Assembly: GCF_005239225.2 (NCBI RefSeq)
Contig: NC_133292.1
Span: 10,512,985-10,576,984, forward strand
Direction of reading: 5' to 3'
Source: Populus alba
Lineage: Eukaryota > Streptophyta > Magnoliopsida > Malpighiales > Salicaceae
DNA length: 64,000 nt
The first letter of the stretch is position 1, and each line of letters starts with the position of its first letter. The translations under genes and the position numbers were made by a program. Under the pieces are notes generated by a model. That model was given only the letters and a program-made list of their open reading frames with translations. It did no database searches and was not told the origin of the DNA. Below, piece after piece: positions 1 through 11,721 of this stretch.

Positions 1-3000
1 AAGAGGCAGGCAGGCAGGTTTGAAGCTGTGGTTGTTGTGTTATGCTTTGTGTTCGTGGGTTTATCGTTTGTTGTGAGGTGGATAGTTGTTCGTTGCACGC
101 GACTTTCCAGAGCGTGCGGGTTTAAACCTTTTCTTTTCCTTCTCGTTTGTTTTAACTGTATTTTGGGGTGGTTGAGAGCTACCCCGACAATGGTTTTTTA
201 ACTTTTTTTATTTTAAATTATTTTTTTATTTAAATATATTGATATTAAAAATAAAAAATTATTATTTTAATATATTTTATATAAAAAAAATTTTTAAAAA
301 ATAATTTTTACCGTGGATCCAAACATTTACTTTATTAAATTGGATTTGGAGGATAAGGTGATTTTTGCTATTTTTCTTTATTAATGATTGTTTCAAAAAA
401 ATATTGTTCTAAATATATTAAATTTAATTTGGTAAGAGATGTTATAAATTAGTGGAGTAGCATCATCATCCCTTAATATTTTAAATAAATAATATTTATT
501 TTTTATTATGAGTATATTTAATTTAATTTTAATTGATATTTTTCTTGTTTGCTACTTAATTTAACCCTTTTCAAATAATTAGTGTTTGATTTTAATTTTA
601 TAATTACATTAAAAAAAGGAATTAGAATATGCTAATAAAAAGCTTGTTTTACAGTACGAGCGGAATTAGACAAGCAATTGAAGTAGTAATAATTTTTTGG
701 TTGTTGAAATGTTTCACGCGCTTGGAGTGCGCGGGGTTAAGGATTCAAGCTAACCATAACAAAAAATATCGAAGCTTTTTACATTTGTAGGTGTCCCTGA
801 GAAGACATTATTGGCCAGGTAAGAAACTTTTAAGAAACGACTACGAGTCTACTGCCATAGCAACGTCGTTTCTCACCTTCACCAGTCGTATATGATATTT
901 GCTTACTCTTCACCACTGAGCGTCTTTCCTTCTGCCACGTGGCTTAACGGAGAAAAGGAAAGGATATGCAATGGATAAAACGCGGTGGGTCTAAATGAGA
1001 ATCTGTGGTTGAAGGCCTCTGAGACCGTACACGTGGATATTTTCATCCATGATTATACCACACACATACACAAACCAGTCTTTAAGGTTTTTTTTTTCTC
1101 TCTCTCTCCCTCTGATTTAGACAGTCTTAAGAAATATATGCTAATGATAACATCAAAACGGATGTAAAGGTTTTTGAATTTGACGAAATATCCGAAGAAA
1201 ATAGATTTAATAAATAAATTATATCAAAATAAGTCTAACAAAAATATTTACTAGGCTTAGGCTTGGTATCTCGAGCCCAAAGTATAACAAGGGATCAAGG
1301 AAAATGGGTTCGAGCATGATAGCCTGAGCTCAACTTCCTAAATGACATGAACTCGGATAAAAAGCTAAAACCTATGTTAGGCGTGCATCTCAACACCCTT
1401 ATGGACTCAAGATTACATCCCGATCTTAAAATTCATTGTAGATTTTTCTAAGATCTCATGTATGTCCTTCAATATCTTATACTGGTCTAATACATATCAT
1501 TTTAAATATAATAAAACTCAAAATATCACATAAGTTAAATAATACTCCAAACCTTCTCTTCATGAAATGATAAGATTTATAGGATGTAGTTATATCATAA
1601 ACCCTTAAAATTAAAGGTTCACAATCTTTTTATTTTTTATTGTATATATATACTCAAAAGCATCTCTCTTTTCCTAATATTATTTCACTCTCTTTCTCTA
1701 TAAAATTATTGACTTTATCATTAAAGACTCTACACATGCATCAAATTTGATCTTTTGCAGCTACCAGTTACCGATTACTTGGCTTGCCATGCACAACATA
1801 CTGTTACCACAACTCACGGTCACCTAACTTTCTAGATACCACATGCTATTATAACAGCTACCGATTACTTGACTTACCAGACATTAGTTGCTACCAGTCA
1901 CTACTCCTCTGGACTTTTCATATCAGGTCATAAAATATCTAGATTGTGAAAAATAGATTAAATCGTTTGAACCAAGAGATTAACCAATTATCAAATATGT
2001 CAACCTTGAATTTAAAAAAACACATCAAAATTGTTATGTTTTTTTCACCATGGAGACAGAAAAAACTTTTTAGTTATTATCCGGAGACATAAAAATCTAG
2101 ATGGCGAGGATAAAGAGTATTTTCTTATCCTTTTTATTTAAAATTAGATGTTAACAGTGCTATCATGCCGAGGTACGAGACAAGATTGTGAGATAATCCT
2201 AACATCAAAGTATTTTTGAAGTTGGTTGATGAGTAGGTGATTCACCTAACCTTTAATATTTTATTAAATGTTGCTAGCAGAATGGTGAGTTCTCTGAGAC
2301 GGTGAAGGGGATCCGGAAACACCAGGGCTTCCCTTGATAGGTTAAAATCGTATGGAGGAGTGACTAGAATTTCAGGTGGCAGCGAGCATGGGCAGTGGAA
2401 TCCAAGAAGGTCCGGCCACTTGTTGGAGGTGTCATGTTAGCGGAAAAAAAGGGGAAACCAGCCTATCCTCATTGAAGTTTCAGTAGAAATCCAAGAAAAA
2501 CAGTTGCGACGGTTGAGACAATGAGATCACATCAGCCTCCTTTTTTGCCTCTGCTTCAAGCAATTTCTCGACAGAAAAGTCCGAACTGAAAATAGAATCC
2601 TAAACAAACATTGGTAATAACTGGCAGTGACAAAATGTAAGATATCAAACCAGGCGTCATCCCCACCACTCCCTCAGCTCAAGCATTCTTTTCTGTACGT
2701 TAATGGCGAAACGATCTAATCCGGTCGGTGTGTGTTCTTCTCCAACATTAAAGATAACTAAGATAAGATAAAGAGTTCCCTGAGTAGATAGATATTAGAC
2801 GACGACTTCAACTAACCATGAACAAATAGACCCGATCGAAGGTTGAGAACCAATTAGACAATGATCCAAATTCCAAGACCTTCGTTTAATAAAAAAAATC
2901 TAAAAAACAAGTAATACATATTTGATAATTATACTTTATGAATTGAAAATTACTGTCATTTAATAAAAAAAAATCCAATTACAAAATAAAGATTGTCAAA

Positions 3001-4621
3001 GACTCACTTGTTATACATACATAAAAAAAAAACAATAATAAAATATTTTAATAGATTTTATTTATAATTTTAAAAAACCCTTACTAACCTTAAACCGGAA
3101 ACATGTCCTGATTGCACTTGAAAAGTGACAATGGTGCGGCTAGAATTAATTCTAACAAGGTCTAGATTATTGGTATATTTGAAAGCAGGAATCTTTTAAA
3201 GTATTTTTTTATTGGAAATATATTAAAATAATATATATTTTAAAATTTTAAAATCATATCAAAATAATAAAAAAAAGATATTAAAAAAAATTACTTTGTA
3301 ATAAAATTTTTTATTTTTAAATTTTGATAAAAAGCAATTTTAGATTTGGGGTTTCAGATTTTTGTTTAGTACGAGACCTTCCTCTCTGAAAGGGCCAGGT
3401 GGGATTCCGAACTTCGAATATTAGTATAGTGACAAGCAAATATCCTCCTCGGGAATGGTTAGGATATTCAAGTTCAACCAAACACACATCTATATCAGCA
3501 AATTTGAGGTGAGCATACAGTGAAGTCCTTTTCAGCACTCGACGACAAAGACTACGGTCCTCGGGCCCGTTTGCAACGCAGTATCCCGACTCGAAACCTA
3601 CTGGACCCTTTCCTTTCTATGAATTAGCCCGTACTTGGGGGCTATTTATTTTTTGCAGGGTTGAAACCAGGTGTTTCATGATTTTTACAGGGTGACCCAA
3701 ATATCTTTTTCTTCATTCAAGTCACTGGTCTGCTCATGCAATCTGATTGCAGCAGCACCAGCACTGCGCTTGTATCACCGCCCATAATTAAATGGCAGTA
3801 CAATTCTCCCTAACCCAGACAGCCCATCTTATCCATTGCCCTTTACCTTAGATTATAATACTTGAGCATCACAGATACAAGTAAGCTAAGAACATTAGCT
3901 GAGACCCTAGTCACCACTCCACTCCATTGGTTCAAAGCCAAAAGGCGTGCATATGACAATGCAAGAATATCAGAAATCCAAGGACAATCACATTAGGAAT
4001 CGGTCAATGTTGCAAAAGTGCGATACAAAATGTATAATAGATGAAAACAGAGGTAGCAACCAAATATCTTTGCATATTGAGATCGATATCCAAACTTCCC
4101 TACATTATATTGCATACTGGACTTCATTAAAAAGTTGTTCTTAACTATTTACTTGCTATGTACGTACAATTAGGCTGGAATCATTACACAGAATATTGAC
4201 TTCGTTAAATATCCACACGTCACTTCATTAAATAATTTCTTATGACAGTCGTTTACATTCAGACGTGGGTGACCATGCAAACTTGCCTTCCTTACAATCA
4301 ATGAGGTCTCGCACTTACATTTCGTTTGAACCGCACTTAAGGATTGTTCTTGTCCTTGAAAACAAAAGTTGGCAAACATGATCCCAACCACCGTCCCTGG
4401 AAGTTTCTTCAATTAACGCAAGCATCCAGCCTTCAAAAAAAAAAAGAAAAAAGACTCAGTACAGAGACAATTAGATACAGAAGGGATTAGAAACTAGTAT
4501 ATAGGGCAGTGAAATGAAAAAAAAAAAATTAATGAAGAAAGCAGATTGCATATAATAAATCACAAATGGAAATGGATGATGAATATGCAGAAGTTGGAAA
4601 CAACGTAACTCCCGGTGCTCA
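1..4621. other. AT-rich intergenic region, no gene recognised
   Basis: No open reading frame here reads as a known protein; the longest are about 80 codons and look random. The first ~20 bases hold a short GGCA repeat, and ~1-190 is less AT-rich than what follows, so it could be the 5' end of a leftward gene starting outside the window (inference). Two CACGTGG G-box-like motifs lie at about 935-942 and 1030-1036. About 1180-2600 has retroelement-like texture (separate entry). About 4170-4621 is probably the 3' flank of the leftward bHLH gene. The rest is A/T runs. Confidence 0.6.
1180..2600. repeat. Possible decayed LTR-retrotransposon-like sequence
   Basis: This stretch is more mixed in composition than its AT-rich surroundings. 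It contains a TATATATA followed by a pyrimidine-rich leader (about 1640-1700). A short motif reading AGCTACC..GATTACTTG is repeated at about 1758-1784 and 1856-1872. No gag/pol reading frame, long terminal repeat pair or target duplication could be demonstrated. I label it LTR-like only from texture, and it may be unrelated low-copy DNA. Confidence 0.2.
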
Positions 4622-6546
4622 TCAATTATCTCGTTTGTCTAGATCACCGACATTTGTGTTGCCAACTACACTGTTGGATGAACTATCCTGTACACTACGA
4701 GAAGAAGAACATCTACTTGAAGAACTCTCTTTTGTAACACTGCTTTCCTTCCCCATGGATTTTTTAGATTTTCTTTGTACTGAAGTTAAGTCCTGCAAAC
4801 ATTATTATATTAATTAATACACAATTACTAATAATGAAGTCTAAGACGTTTCCAATTCCTTGTGTCTCTCAGAAGTCAAAACTAATCTGAAAGGCTGCTG
4901 CAATTTACCTGATCTGCTGTGGATCCCGGAGTCTTCAATTCCAGGTCCGTGGTAACATCATTAGAATCCTCGCTTTTCTCAATCTTGCTCTCTCCTGAAG
5001 ATTTATTCTTTGAATCCTGTTTCACTGAAACGTGGGATCGACTAGCAGACTGTGCTAGAGAAGAAACATGCTGGGCAGACTGCTGATCAAACAGGGTATT
5101 AGGGGCTATGTACGGAACAAAAGTTGAACAAGGGTTATGAATGACTGCAGGATTCTGATTTCCATAAAAGGGGTATGGCTGCATGGACGGATGCATTGGA
5201 ATTGGCCCGGGAGGCATTGGCACTGGCATGGGAAAGGGATAGGAAGGTGGGGCCATCATAACCGAGTGATCCATGGCAGCCCATGGGTATGTAGCCCTGA
5301 GCTGTTGCTGACACTGAATATTAAGATTCTCAACATCTGATTTAAGAGATGCCTTCTCTTCTCTAAGGTCATTTTTTTCTAGCATCAGCTGTTTGCGAAA
5401 CATTGCAAGATTAAGCATACCATGCCAATCACCATCATGACTAAAAAACTACAGAAATTAAAAGATTACCTCACGAGACTCTTCACTCAATGCAGCATGC
5501 TCAGCCTTGAGTTTGTCAACTTTTGAAGTCAAATCCTTCAGCAGCTGAACTGTGTCAGCTAGAATGGTTGCTTTGTCATTTTTGGGTCTATCAGGATCTG
5601 TCATCAAAATCACCACATGGAGATCAAAAGGACATAACCACATACCACTAACAACCCATTCTGATTGCAATCATATGATGCTTCAATATCAAACCAATTA
5701 ACAAACATTTTATCTACAATTTAAAAGACCCTTTAAGTGATCTATAATATCAACTTTTGCTTTCATTAGAAAAAGGAGACGAGTGAGGTGAACAAATATG
5801 TCAGATCCAACCCCTCAATCTTCATAATACAAGCAAGCAATACATTCAACAACCAGTACACAAGTAAATAAAAGCGAAGGATTCAGAACTTGTAGCTATC
5901 AGTAGCTTTCTTCCAAAACAGTATACGAAAATGGGTCCGGCTCAAATCGACAGAGATCAACATGCATAATTCAAACCCATACCAAGTCTTGAAAACATAA
6001 CGCAACTCTTACATTGCAAAATCAATCAATACAGTATCCATCCAATCACTAATCTTGGCAAAAATAAGTGTCTAATCTACTCACAGACTTAATAAATCCG
6101 GTAATAAAAAGACATGTTACTTTCATTAAAATTATAGGAATAATATACAAAAGCATTGAGTATTTACCTAGGGTATTCCCCAATTCAACAAAATGCTCAT
6201 TCAATCTATCTCTCCTCAATTTTTCACGGTCCGCCTTTTGAATTTTCCTAGCAGCTACACTATCTTTAAGCTCTGCCTCGCTACGAAAAATAAAAATGCA
6301 GTAAAGCAAACACAATTGCACATATTCCAATTAAGCAAAAATTAACAAGCAAAAAAAAACAAAACCTAGTTAACCAGCTTCAACAGCTCGTCAAATTGAA
6401 TAAAGAAAACCTAGTTAATCAGCTTCAACAGTTCTTCAATTGGAATAAAGATTATTTAGAGAGTACCTAGATATCGGGTCGGGGTGAGTGGACGGCACGT
6501 GCCGCGGGACAGGAGGAGGAGGATTGAAGTCGGTGAATGGATCCAT
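4622..6546 (-). CDS. bHLH121: bHLH transcription factor, bHLH121/URI type
   Basis: Group IVb basic helix-loop-helix factor. In Arabidopsis the family member bHLH121 (URI) pairs with IVc bHLH proteins such as ILR3 and activates iron-deficiency genes in the nucleus. Minus-strand exons are 6467-6546, 6168-6280, 5470-5597, 4909-5388 and 4622-4792, giving 323 aa in frame. The start MDPFTDFN is the first ATG of exon 1. Residues ~37-55 are the basic region (KADREKLRRDRLNEHF), ~56-88 helix-loop-helix (DPDRPKNDKATIL), and ~88-125 a leucine-rich coiled coil. A Met/Pro-rich segment (PMPVPMPPGPIPMHPSM) and a Ser-rich tail follow; ELKTPGST precedes the last exon. The order and motifs match Arabidopsis bHLH121 as I recall it; the close paralogue bHLH11 is the alternative. 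Confidence 0.93.
6363..6450. repeat. Tandem duplication inside bHLH intron 1
   Basis: Two imperfect ~43-bp copies with a 45-bp period (6363-6405 and 6408-6450) share CCTAGTTAA, CAGCTTCAACAG and GAATAAAG blocks. They lie in the first intron of the bHLH121-type gene and do not touch the splice sites. Confidence 0.8.
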
Positions 6547-7142
6547 TAGTGGATTCTGAGAGAGCGCCAAATAATCAATAGCTTATCTGCTGTTCCAAAG
6601 TATTATGAATTTATGATAAACCTTACTTACATGAGACTCATTAGAGAGTTAAATGATAATCACGTGACTGGATCTGTTCATGGGCTGTGCTACCCGTCTA
6701 CGCCCGACTGTAAATGGACAGGCCTGGGCAGGGATTTTTAGCCCGCATGCCCGGCTCGACATCTAACCGGATTTTGCATTGACAAAATAAATGGGTAGAT
6801 GGGACCACAAAAGCAACCTGCGACTTGAGTGCTCGACTGATGAGACATTGCAAAGGTTTTTTTTTTAATAGATCACACAGTACGCGTGGTTCGTCTGAGT
6901 ATACGACACGTCGTCTTTTGGTACTTTAAAAAATAATCGAAACCAAAGGTTCTTCAACTGAAGCAAAAGTCATATGATCAAACGGTAAAAATTACTCCTG
7001 TATAATTCTACATTAAACCACCACCTACCATATCACCCCCACCTCCCTATGTAAATAAATTCCAAATCGCCTGGCGGTTTAATTTCATCCTCTCTCAACC
7101 AAAAAAACCCGTATTTTGAGAAACAGAACCCGAAAAGCGAAG
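6547..7142. promoter_or_regulatory. Divergent promoter between bHLH121-type gene and XCT
   Basis: About 600 bp separates the two start codons, which point away from each other, so both promoters must lie here. A perfect CACGTG G-box is at 6661-6666 and an ACACGTCG ACGT-core motif at about 6906-6913. No clear TATA box was found for either gene. The pyrimidine-rich leader just before 7143 is likely the XCT 5' UTR. Shared regulation is inference. Confidence 0.6.
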
Positions 7143-10100
7143 ATGTCGGGCATGGGAGACGGGTACGTGGGCACGGCCCAAGACGCCGTGAGGATCCGGC
7201 GGTTACAGAAGCAGAGAGAAGCTGAACGCCTTAAAATCCAAGAGCTCAAAACCAAGTCTGCCTCCGATAACGGCCAGCCTGGTCTCCTGCAATTCGGGTC
7301 AAGTACCTCCGAAGTAAATTTCTAGGGTTTCCTGAAAAACAAATCTCATTTCTTAGGGTTTTAATCATTTTTACCTGAATAATTGTTAGTTAACATCGAT
7401 GATGTTTGTTTTGATGATTATCTGGGTTTAATTTGTTCTTTTAGATTCTTGAGACTGCATTTAAGAAGGAAACTGTGGGTTTGGTTACAAGAGAACAGTA
7501 CGTGGAGAAGGTAATAACGTTTATTATTTTCTTTTCTTTTCCTTTTAATTTCGCTCTTTTGTTAATGTTAATTAAATTGTTGAGATGCTTGAAAAATGTT
7601 GTTGCTGTTTTTGTGATGTGGGTTTACACAGAGGGTTAATATTCAGACCAAGTTTGAAGAAGAAGAGAAGGAGAAACTAGAAAAGCTACGGAAAGAGTGA
7701 GCTTGATTACTGCGTTTTTGTTTTATTTTTTGGGTTTTGAATATGAATGTCGGTGAAGATTGATATGTTTGTATTGCCAGGGAGGAGGATCTTCAGTTGC
7801 AGAAGCGTAAAAAGAGGAAGATTAAGGGGAGTTCTAAGTTGTCTTTTGCGGATGATTTTGAGAATGGAAGTGACGAAGAGGATGGTGAAAACAGTAAGAA
7901 ATCACATGATTTAGCGTAGTAAGCTATTTACTTTGTGTATTATCTGGATTTGCGTTGGCTGCATTTTTGGGTAAAAAATGCCTTTTGTTTCGACTAGAGC
8001 ATTGTCCGCTATGGAAGTGCTGGATATTCTAATTCTGTAATGGACATTTGCAGTCAAGTTGTACTGCATCGACCTTTCTAACTGGTTGTTGATTGTCCTA
8101 TTATCAGTCTTTTAGCATACAGTTCACCTTATATTTTATTGGTAGCTGTTAAGGAATCAGGTTGTTTAGATGGGTTGAAAAGGCTTACATTGAATTTTCA
8201 TCATGATCAAATCACACTGTGTATGTTGAAAGTGCTTGCTCCTGGCATTTAAATCGTGGTCCTTTGTTTATTTTTAGAAAGAGTGAACATGAATAATAAT
8301 ATTCTGGAGCAATAGAGTAGCCATTGTCTTTTATGTGTATGTGAGAAATTTGGATTTTCTTATCCATGCAGAACTCACTTTGTAATTTTTTTGCCCTGCT
8401 GCTATGAACTTTGTTTGATTTTACTTGTATCCTTCTTTTCAGTAGCCATAGGACTGGACTACAATTTCTTACGTTTTAACCTCAACACTTCTCTTTTATC
8501 AATGCTGTCTGCAGAAACCTCAGAGCCAAAGAATTTAGTGCGGGGCAAATTTGGAAAAGATCCCACTGTGGAAACAAGCTTTTTGCCTGACAGGTGTAAT
8601 ATTTTTCCCTCACCCTCCTTCCCTCTTTCTACCTCTCCCTGTCCCTCCATGCACCTTCTACTTTGAAAGGCTTTTGCATGGACTTGGAACTAACATATAA
8701 CTTAGGGGTGCTGAGGATGCTGTTTCAGTGAGCGAGAGGCAGAGGAGCAGGCTGAGCGTGAAAGGCTGCGGAAACAGTGGCTTTGTGAACAGGAACAGAT
8801 TCAAAGTAATTATTTTCCTGAACCTCTTCTGTTTAGCATCGATCCATTGAAACACGCTTTGTGCTAAATCATTTTTCTCTAATGTTTCAGATGAGCCCCT
8901 TGAAATTACTTACAGCTACTGGGATGGAGCAGGCCATAGAAGAGTGATCCAGGTTAGTTTGACTTCACTTTACTTTTCAATCTTTTGACATGCTTTCAAT
9001 TTCTTTTTCTCAGTATTGGTAAAATGTTTTACTTATCCTTTTTCTTATTAATTCATCGTTGGCTTACTGTTTTATCCTGTAGGTTCGTAAAGGTGATGCC
9101 ATAGGAGAGTTTCTTCGGGGAGTTCAGCAACAACTTGCGCCAGAGTTCAGAGAAATTAGGACTACTTCTGTGGAGAATTTGCTTTATGTGAAAGAGGATC
9201 TTATCATTCCTCATGTGAGATAATTATTAAGTTTAACTTTCAACTACAATTTTTGCACTTGCTATCTTGAATTCATGCTAACAAATTTATAACATTTTTG
9301 TGGCTGTGGAATTTCAGCAACACAGTTTCTATGAGTTGATCGTTAACAAAGCTAGGGGAAAAAGTGGACCGGTAAGGCTAATTTCACACTCTCTAACTAT
9401 CCATCGAGTAGCCAATAAGAAAAAAAATGAAGAATTAGACATGGTGACTATTTAGACAATCTGGTTACTGATATTTTTCCTGCCATCTTATTTTTGTATT
9501 GACTTGAACCGTATAAGAATTGAAAAACTAAGTTAATGGTTGGTTTTGGAAAATGTTCTTTTCATTAACAAAAACCTAACAGGGAAAGTGCTGCAAGCAA
9601 GTTGGTCCTGGCCTACCCAATCACATTTTTGTTGCTAACCAAGATTCTTTTACTAAGATTGTTGGTGCTTTCAAAAAAGAACTGCCAGTTCTTCTTAGTA
9701 TAATTTCTCATAACTGGAGAGCTTGAGCTAAGTCAAGCTTGCATCTAGTGTTATAAAGTTTATTTCACAAACTTGATTTGAATTATTATGTTTTATTCTT
9801 TTACTTTGACCAGCTCTTCCACTTTGACGTGCATGAGGATGTGCGAACAATTGCTGATGCAACCATAGAGAAGGATGAGGTATGACTTTCTTGATACCAT
9901 CTTTTTGTTGTGTCTATATTGATTTGCGATTTCCCCCGTTATAGTGTGCCTAATTATGTTGTCTAATCATACTTGCTTAAACTGCCATGCTTATGTGGTC
10001 TCTGTTCTTGAACAGTCCCATGCTGGTAAAGTTGTTGAGAGGCACTGGTATGAAAAGAACAAACACATCTTTCCTGCTTCGAGATGGGAGGTGCTCTCTC

Positions 10101-10343
10101 TCTCTCTCTCTCTCTCTCTCTATTTGTGCGCATGTGCGCATAACTTGTATGCATGTTTTGTTTCCGCACTCATGTTTCACATTCTGTACGGTGTTTGTGG
10201 GATAGCTGCCACTAATGTGGTGGAGCCAGGGGCAGGTTTGAGGATCAGTTTTCACCTCAAGTTCTTACCATTTTCATTTGTGGTTGTGGCAGATATATGA
10301 TCCGACAAAGAAGTGGGAGCGTTACACCATCCACGGGGATTGA
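7143..10343 (+). CDS. XCT: XAP5 CIRCADIAN TIMEKEEPER (FAM50/XAP5 family)
   Basis: Nuclear protein of the conserved XAP5/FAM50 family. Arabidopsis XCT affects circadian period and small-RNA/splicing-related processes. Twelve exons join in frame: 7143-7313, 7445-7510, 7632-7696, 7781-7893, 8515-8593, 8729-8805, 8891-8952, 9083-9214, 9318-9371, 9814-9879, 10016-10090, 10293-10343, giving 336 aa. The N-terminus [16 protein letters not shown] is diagnostic, so I start there rather than at the earlier in-frame TTG at 7116. The first third is a charged coiled coil ([13 protein letters not shown]), followed by an NLS-like KRKKRKIKG and an acidic patch. The XAP5 domain (~190-336) includes [46 protein letters not shown] and the C-terminal [15 protein letters not shown]. 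Near-collinear with Arabidopsis XCT. Confidence 0.97.
10094..10121. repeat. (CT)n microsatellite in XCT intron 11
   Basis: About 14 uninterrupted CT units begin four bases after the exon 11 donor. The tract sits right beside a functional splice donor, so length changes there could affect recognition (inference). Confidence 0.95.
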
Positions 10344-11721
10344 TAATAGCCTAACATGGTTGCTGCCATTTTTCCAAAGTTTGTTTTGGGAAGGGGAAGT
10401 GGAAGTGGAAGTTATTATCAAATTCTGTGAAGTTAAGATATTGAGTTAGATATTTAATACTTCACTGTGGCAGTTCTCGTTTAATTTTTGGAAGCGAGTG
10501 TGTGGAGTTGCAACATGTATTCATGAATTTATTATTGTTTTTAGTTTTCATAAATATGATAAGTATTTTCCTGCTCCATGAATTCCGAGGAAGTAAAAAA
10601 AATAGCTGGCTGAAATCTCGTTTGAAGGAGAGAATAAATAATTGCAGTAACATGACGTTAGGACTTGGGATTGTTGTTGTGTTAAAAAAAGGGGTTAGGA
10701 TTGGTATAATTTCCTTCCATTATTACAATACAAGAGGCAAATCCAAGTAGATGCTGGTGTGTACCAGAGACCGTCTCTTTCCAAATTTCAAAAAGCAGAT
10801 CTCAGGCGATTAAAAATTTAGTTTGTGGGTTTCCATCTCAAAGAATAGATAGTGTTTATTTAATTTTAATTTCTTTTTTTATTAAAAAGTTAAAAAAATA
10901 ATTATAAATTAAGGGACGTTCATTAAACCATAACGAAGTAGATAACAAAGTGGTTTTTGATATTAAAAATATTATTTTTCCAAAAAACTTTTGAGATATA
11001 ATTGTATCGGATAAATAGTTTCTTTCTAATAAGTTTTTGCTAAAAGTTTCTCAAGTAAGAACTTGTTTTTTTATTTATGTTTCTTTTTATTCATATCATG
11101 TTTATATATATATATATGTAAGAACTTGTAAAATTAACTCTTAATAAAAAAAAATTTCTTATGGTATATGCAATGATTTGAGAAAATTATATAAAAAATT
11201 TACAATAAAAAATTAGATATTTTATTTTTATTGAATATTCATTAAAAAAATTATGAGAATACAGAAAAAACTTCACAGTGCGATTGTCTCTTAGTGAAAA
11301 ATACATGTGTACTATCTGTTTTTATATAATTGTAATGTAGAAGGGGTAAGAATTCTTAGTTTTATTTTATGAATAAAAGAAAAAAAAATACAAAACCAGG
11401 CTATACAAATATGGCATAAAATCCAAAACGTGGCATATAATAGAAGGCCAAACGAAGAAGAAAACTGGGGGTAAAAATGCAATGTCACACGTCGAAACGA
11501 CGGCGTATGTCCACATCCTCAATTGATTCATCAATCAGAAACAAGTACGTACGCAGTTTCATCTTAGAGAGTCGATAGCCAAGGTGGTTTGGTCTCTGCT
11601 GCTCGAGTTCCAATAAAAACAAACAAGCTGAAACACCATATACTGAAATAAAAAATAAATAAAAACAACACCAGCAATAATTTAAATCAATCAAGCTAAG
11701 AATCCAAACAAGGCGTTAACT
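10344..11721. other. XCT 3' flank and TRAP-alpha promoter region
   Basis: XCT 3' UTR comes first, with an AATAAA at about 10632-10637. Then follow ~500 bp of AT-rich DNA with a short TA tract near 11106-11117 and no coding potential. The last 300 bp is less AT-rich and is probably the TRAP-alpha promoter. It holds an ACGTGGCAT at about 11429 and an inverted CGTCG-AAA-CGACG at 11490-11502. Confidence 0.6.
11490..11502. promoter_or_regulatory. Inverted ACGT-type motif upstream of TRAP-alpha
   Basis: CGTCG and CGACG are inverted arms around AAA, preceded by CACA so that CACACGTCG also gives an ACGT core. It lies about 220 bp before the TRAP-alpha start codon. ACGT cores bind bZIP factors, and ER translocon genes respond to bZIP-mediated ER stress in plants. 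The link to this site is inference. Confidence 0.35.

Noticed and set aside
3317..3538. 73-codon minus-strand open frame left of the bHLH gene
   Set aside because: No domain, no splice partners and not near a promoter-like signal; most likely chance.
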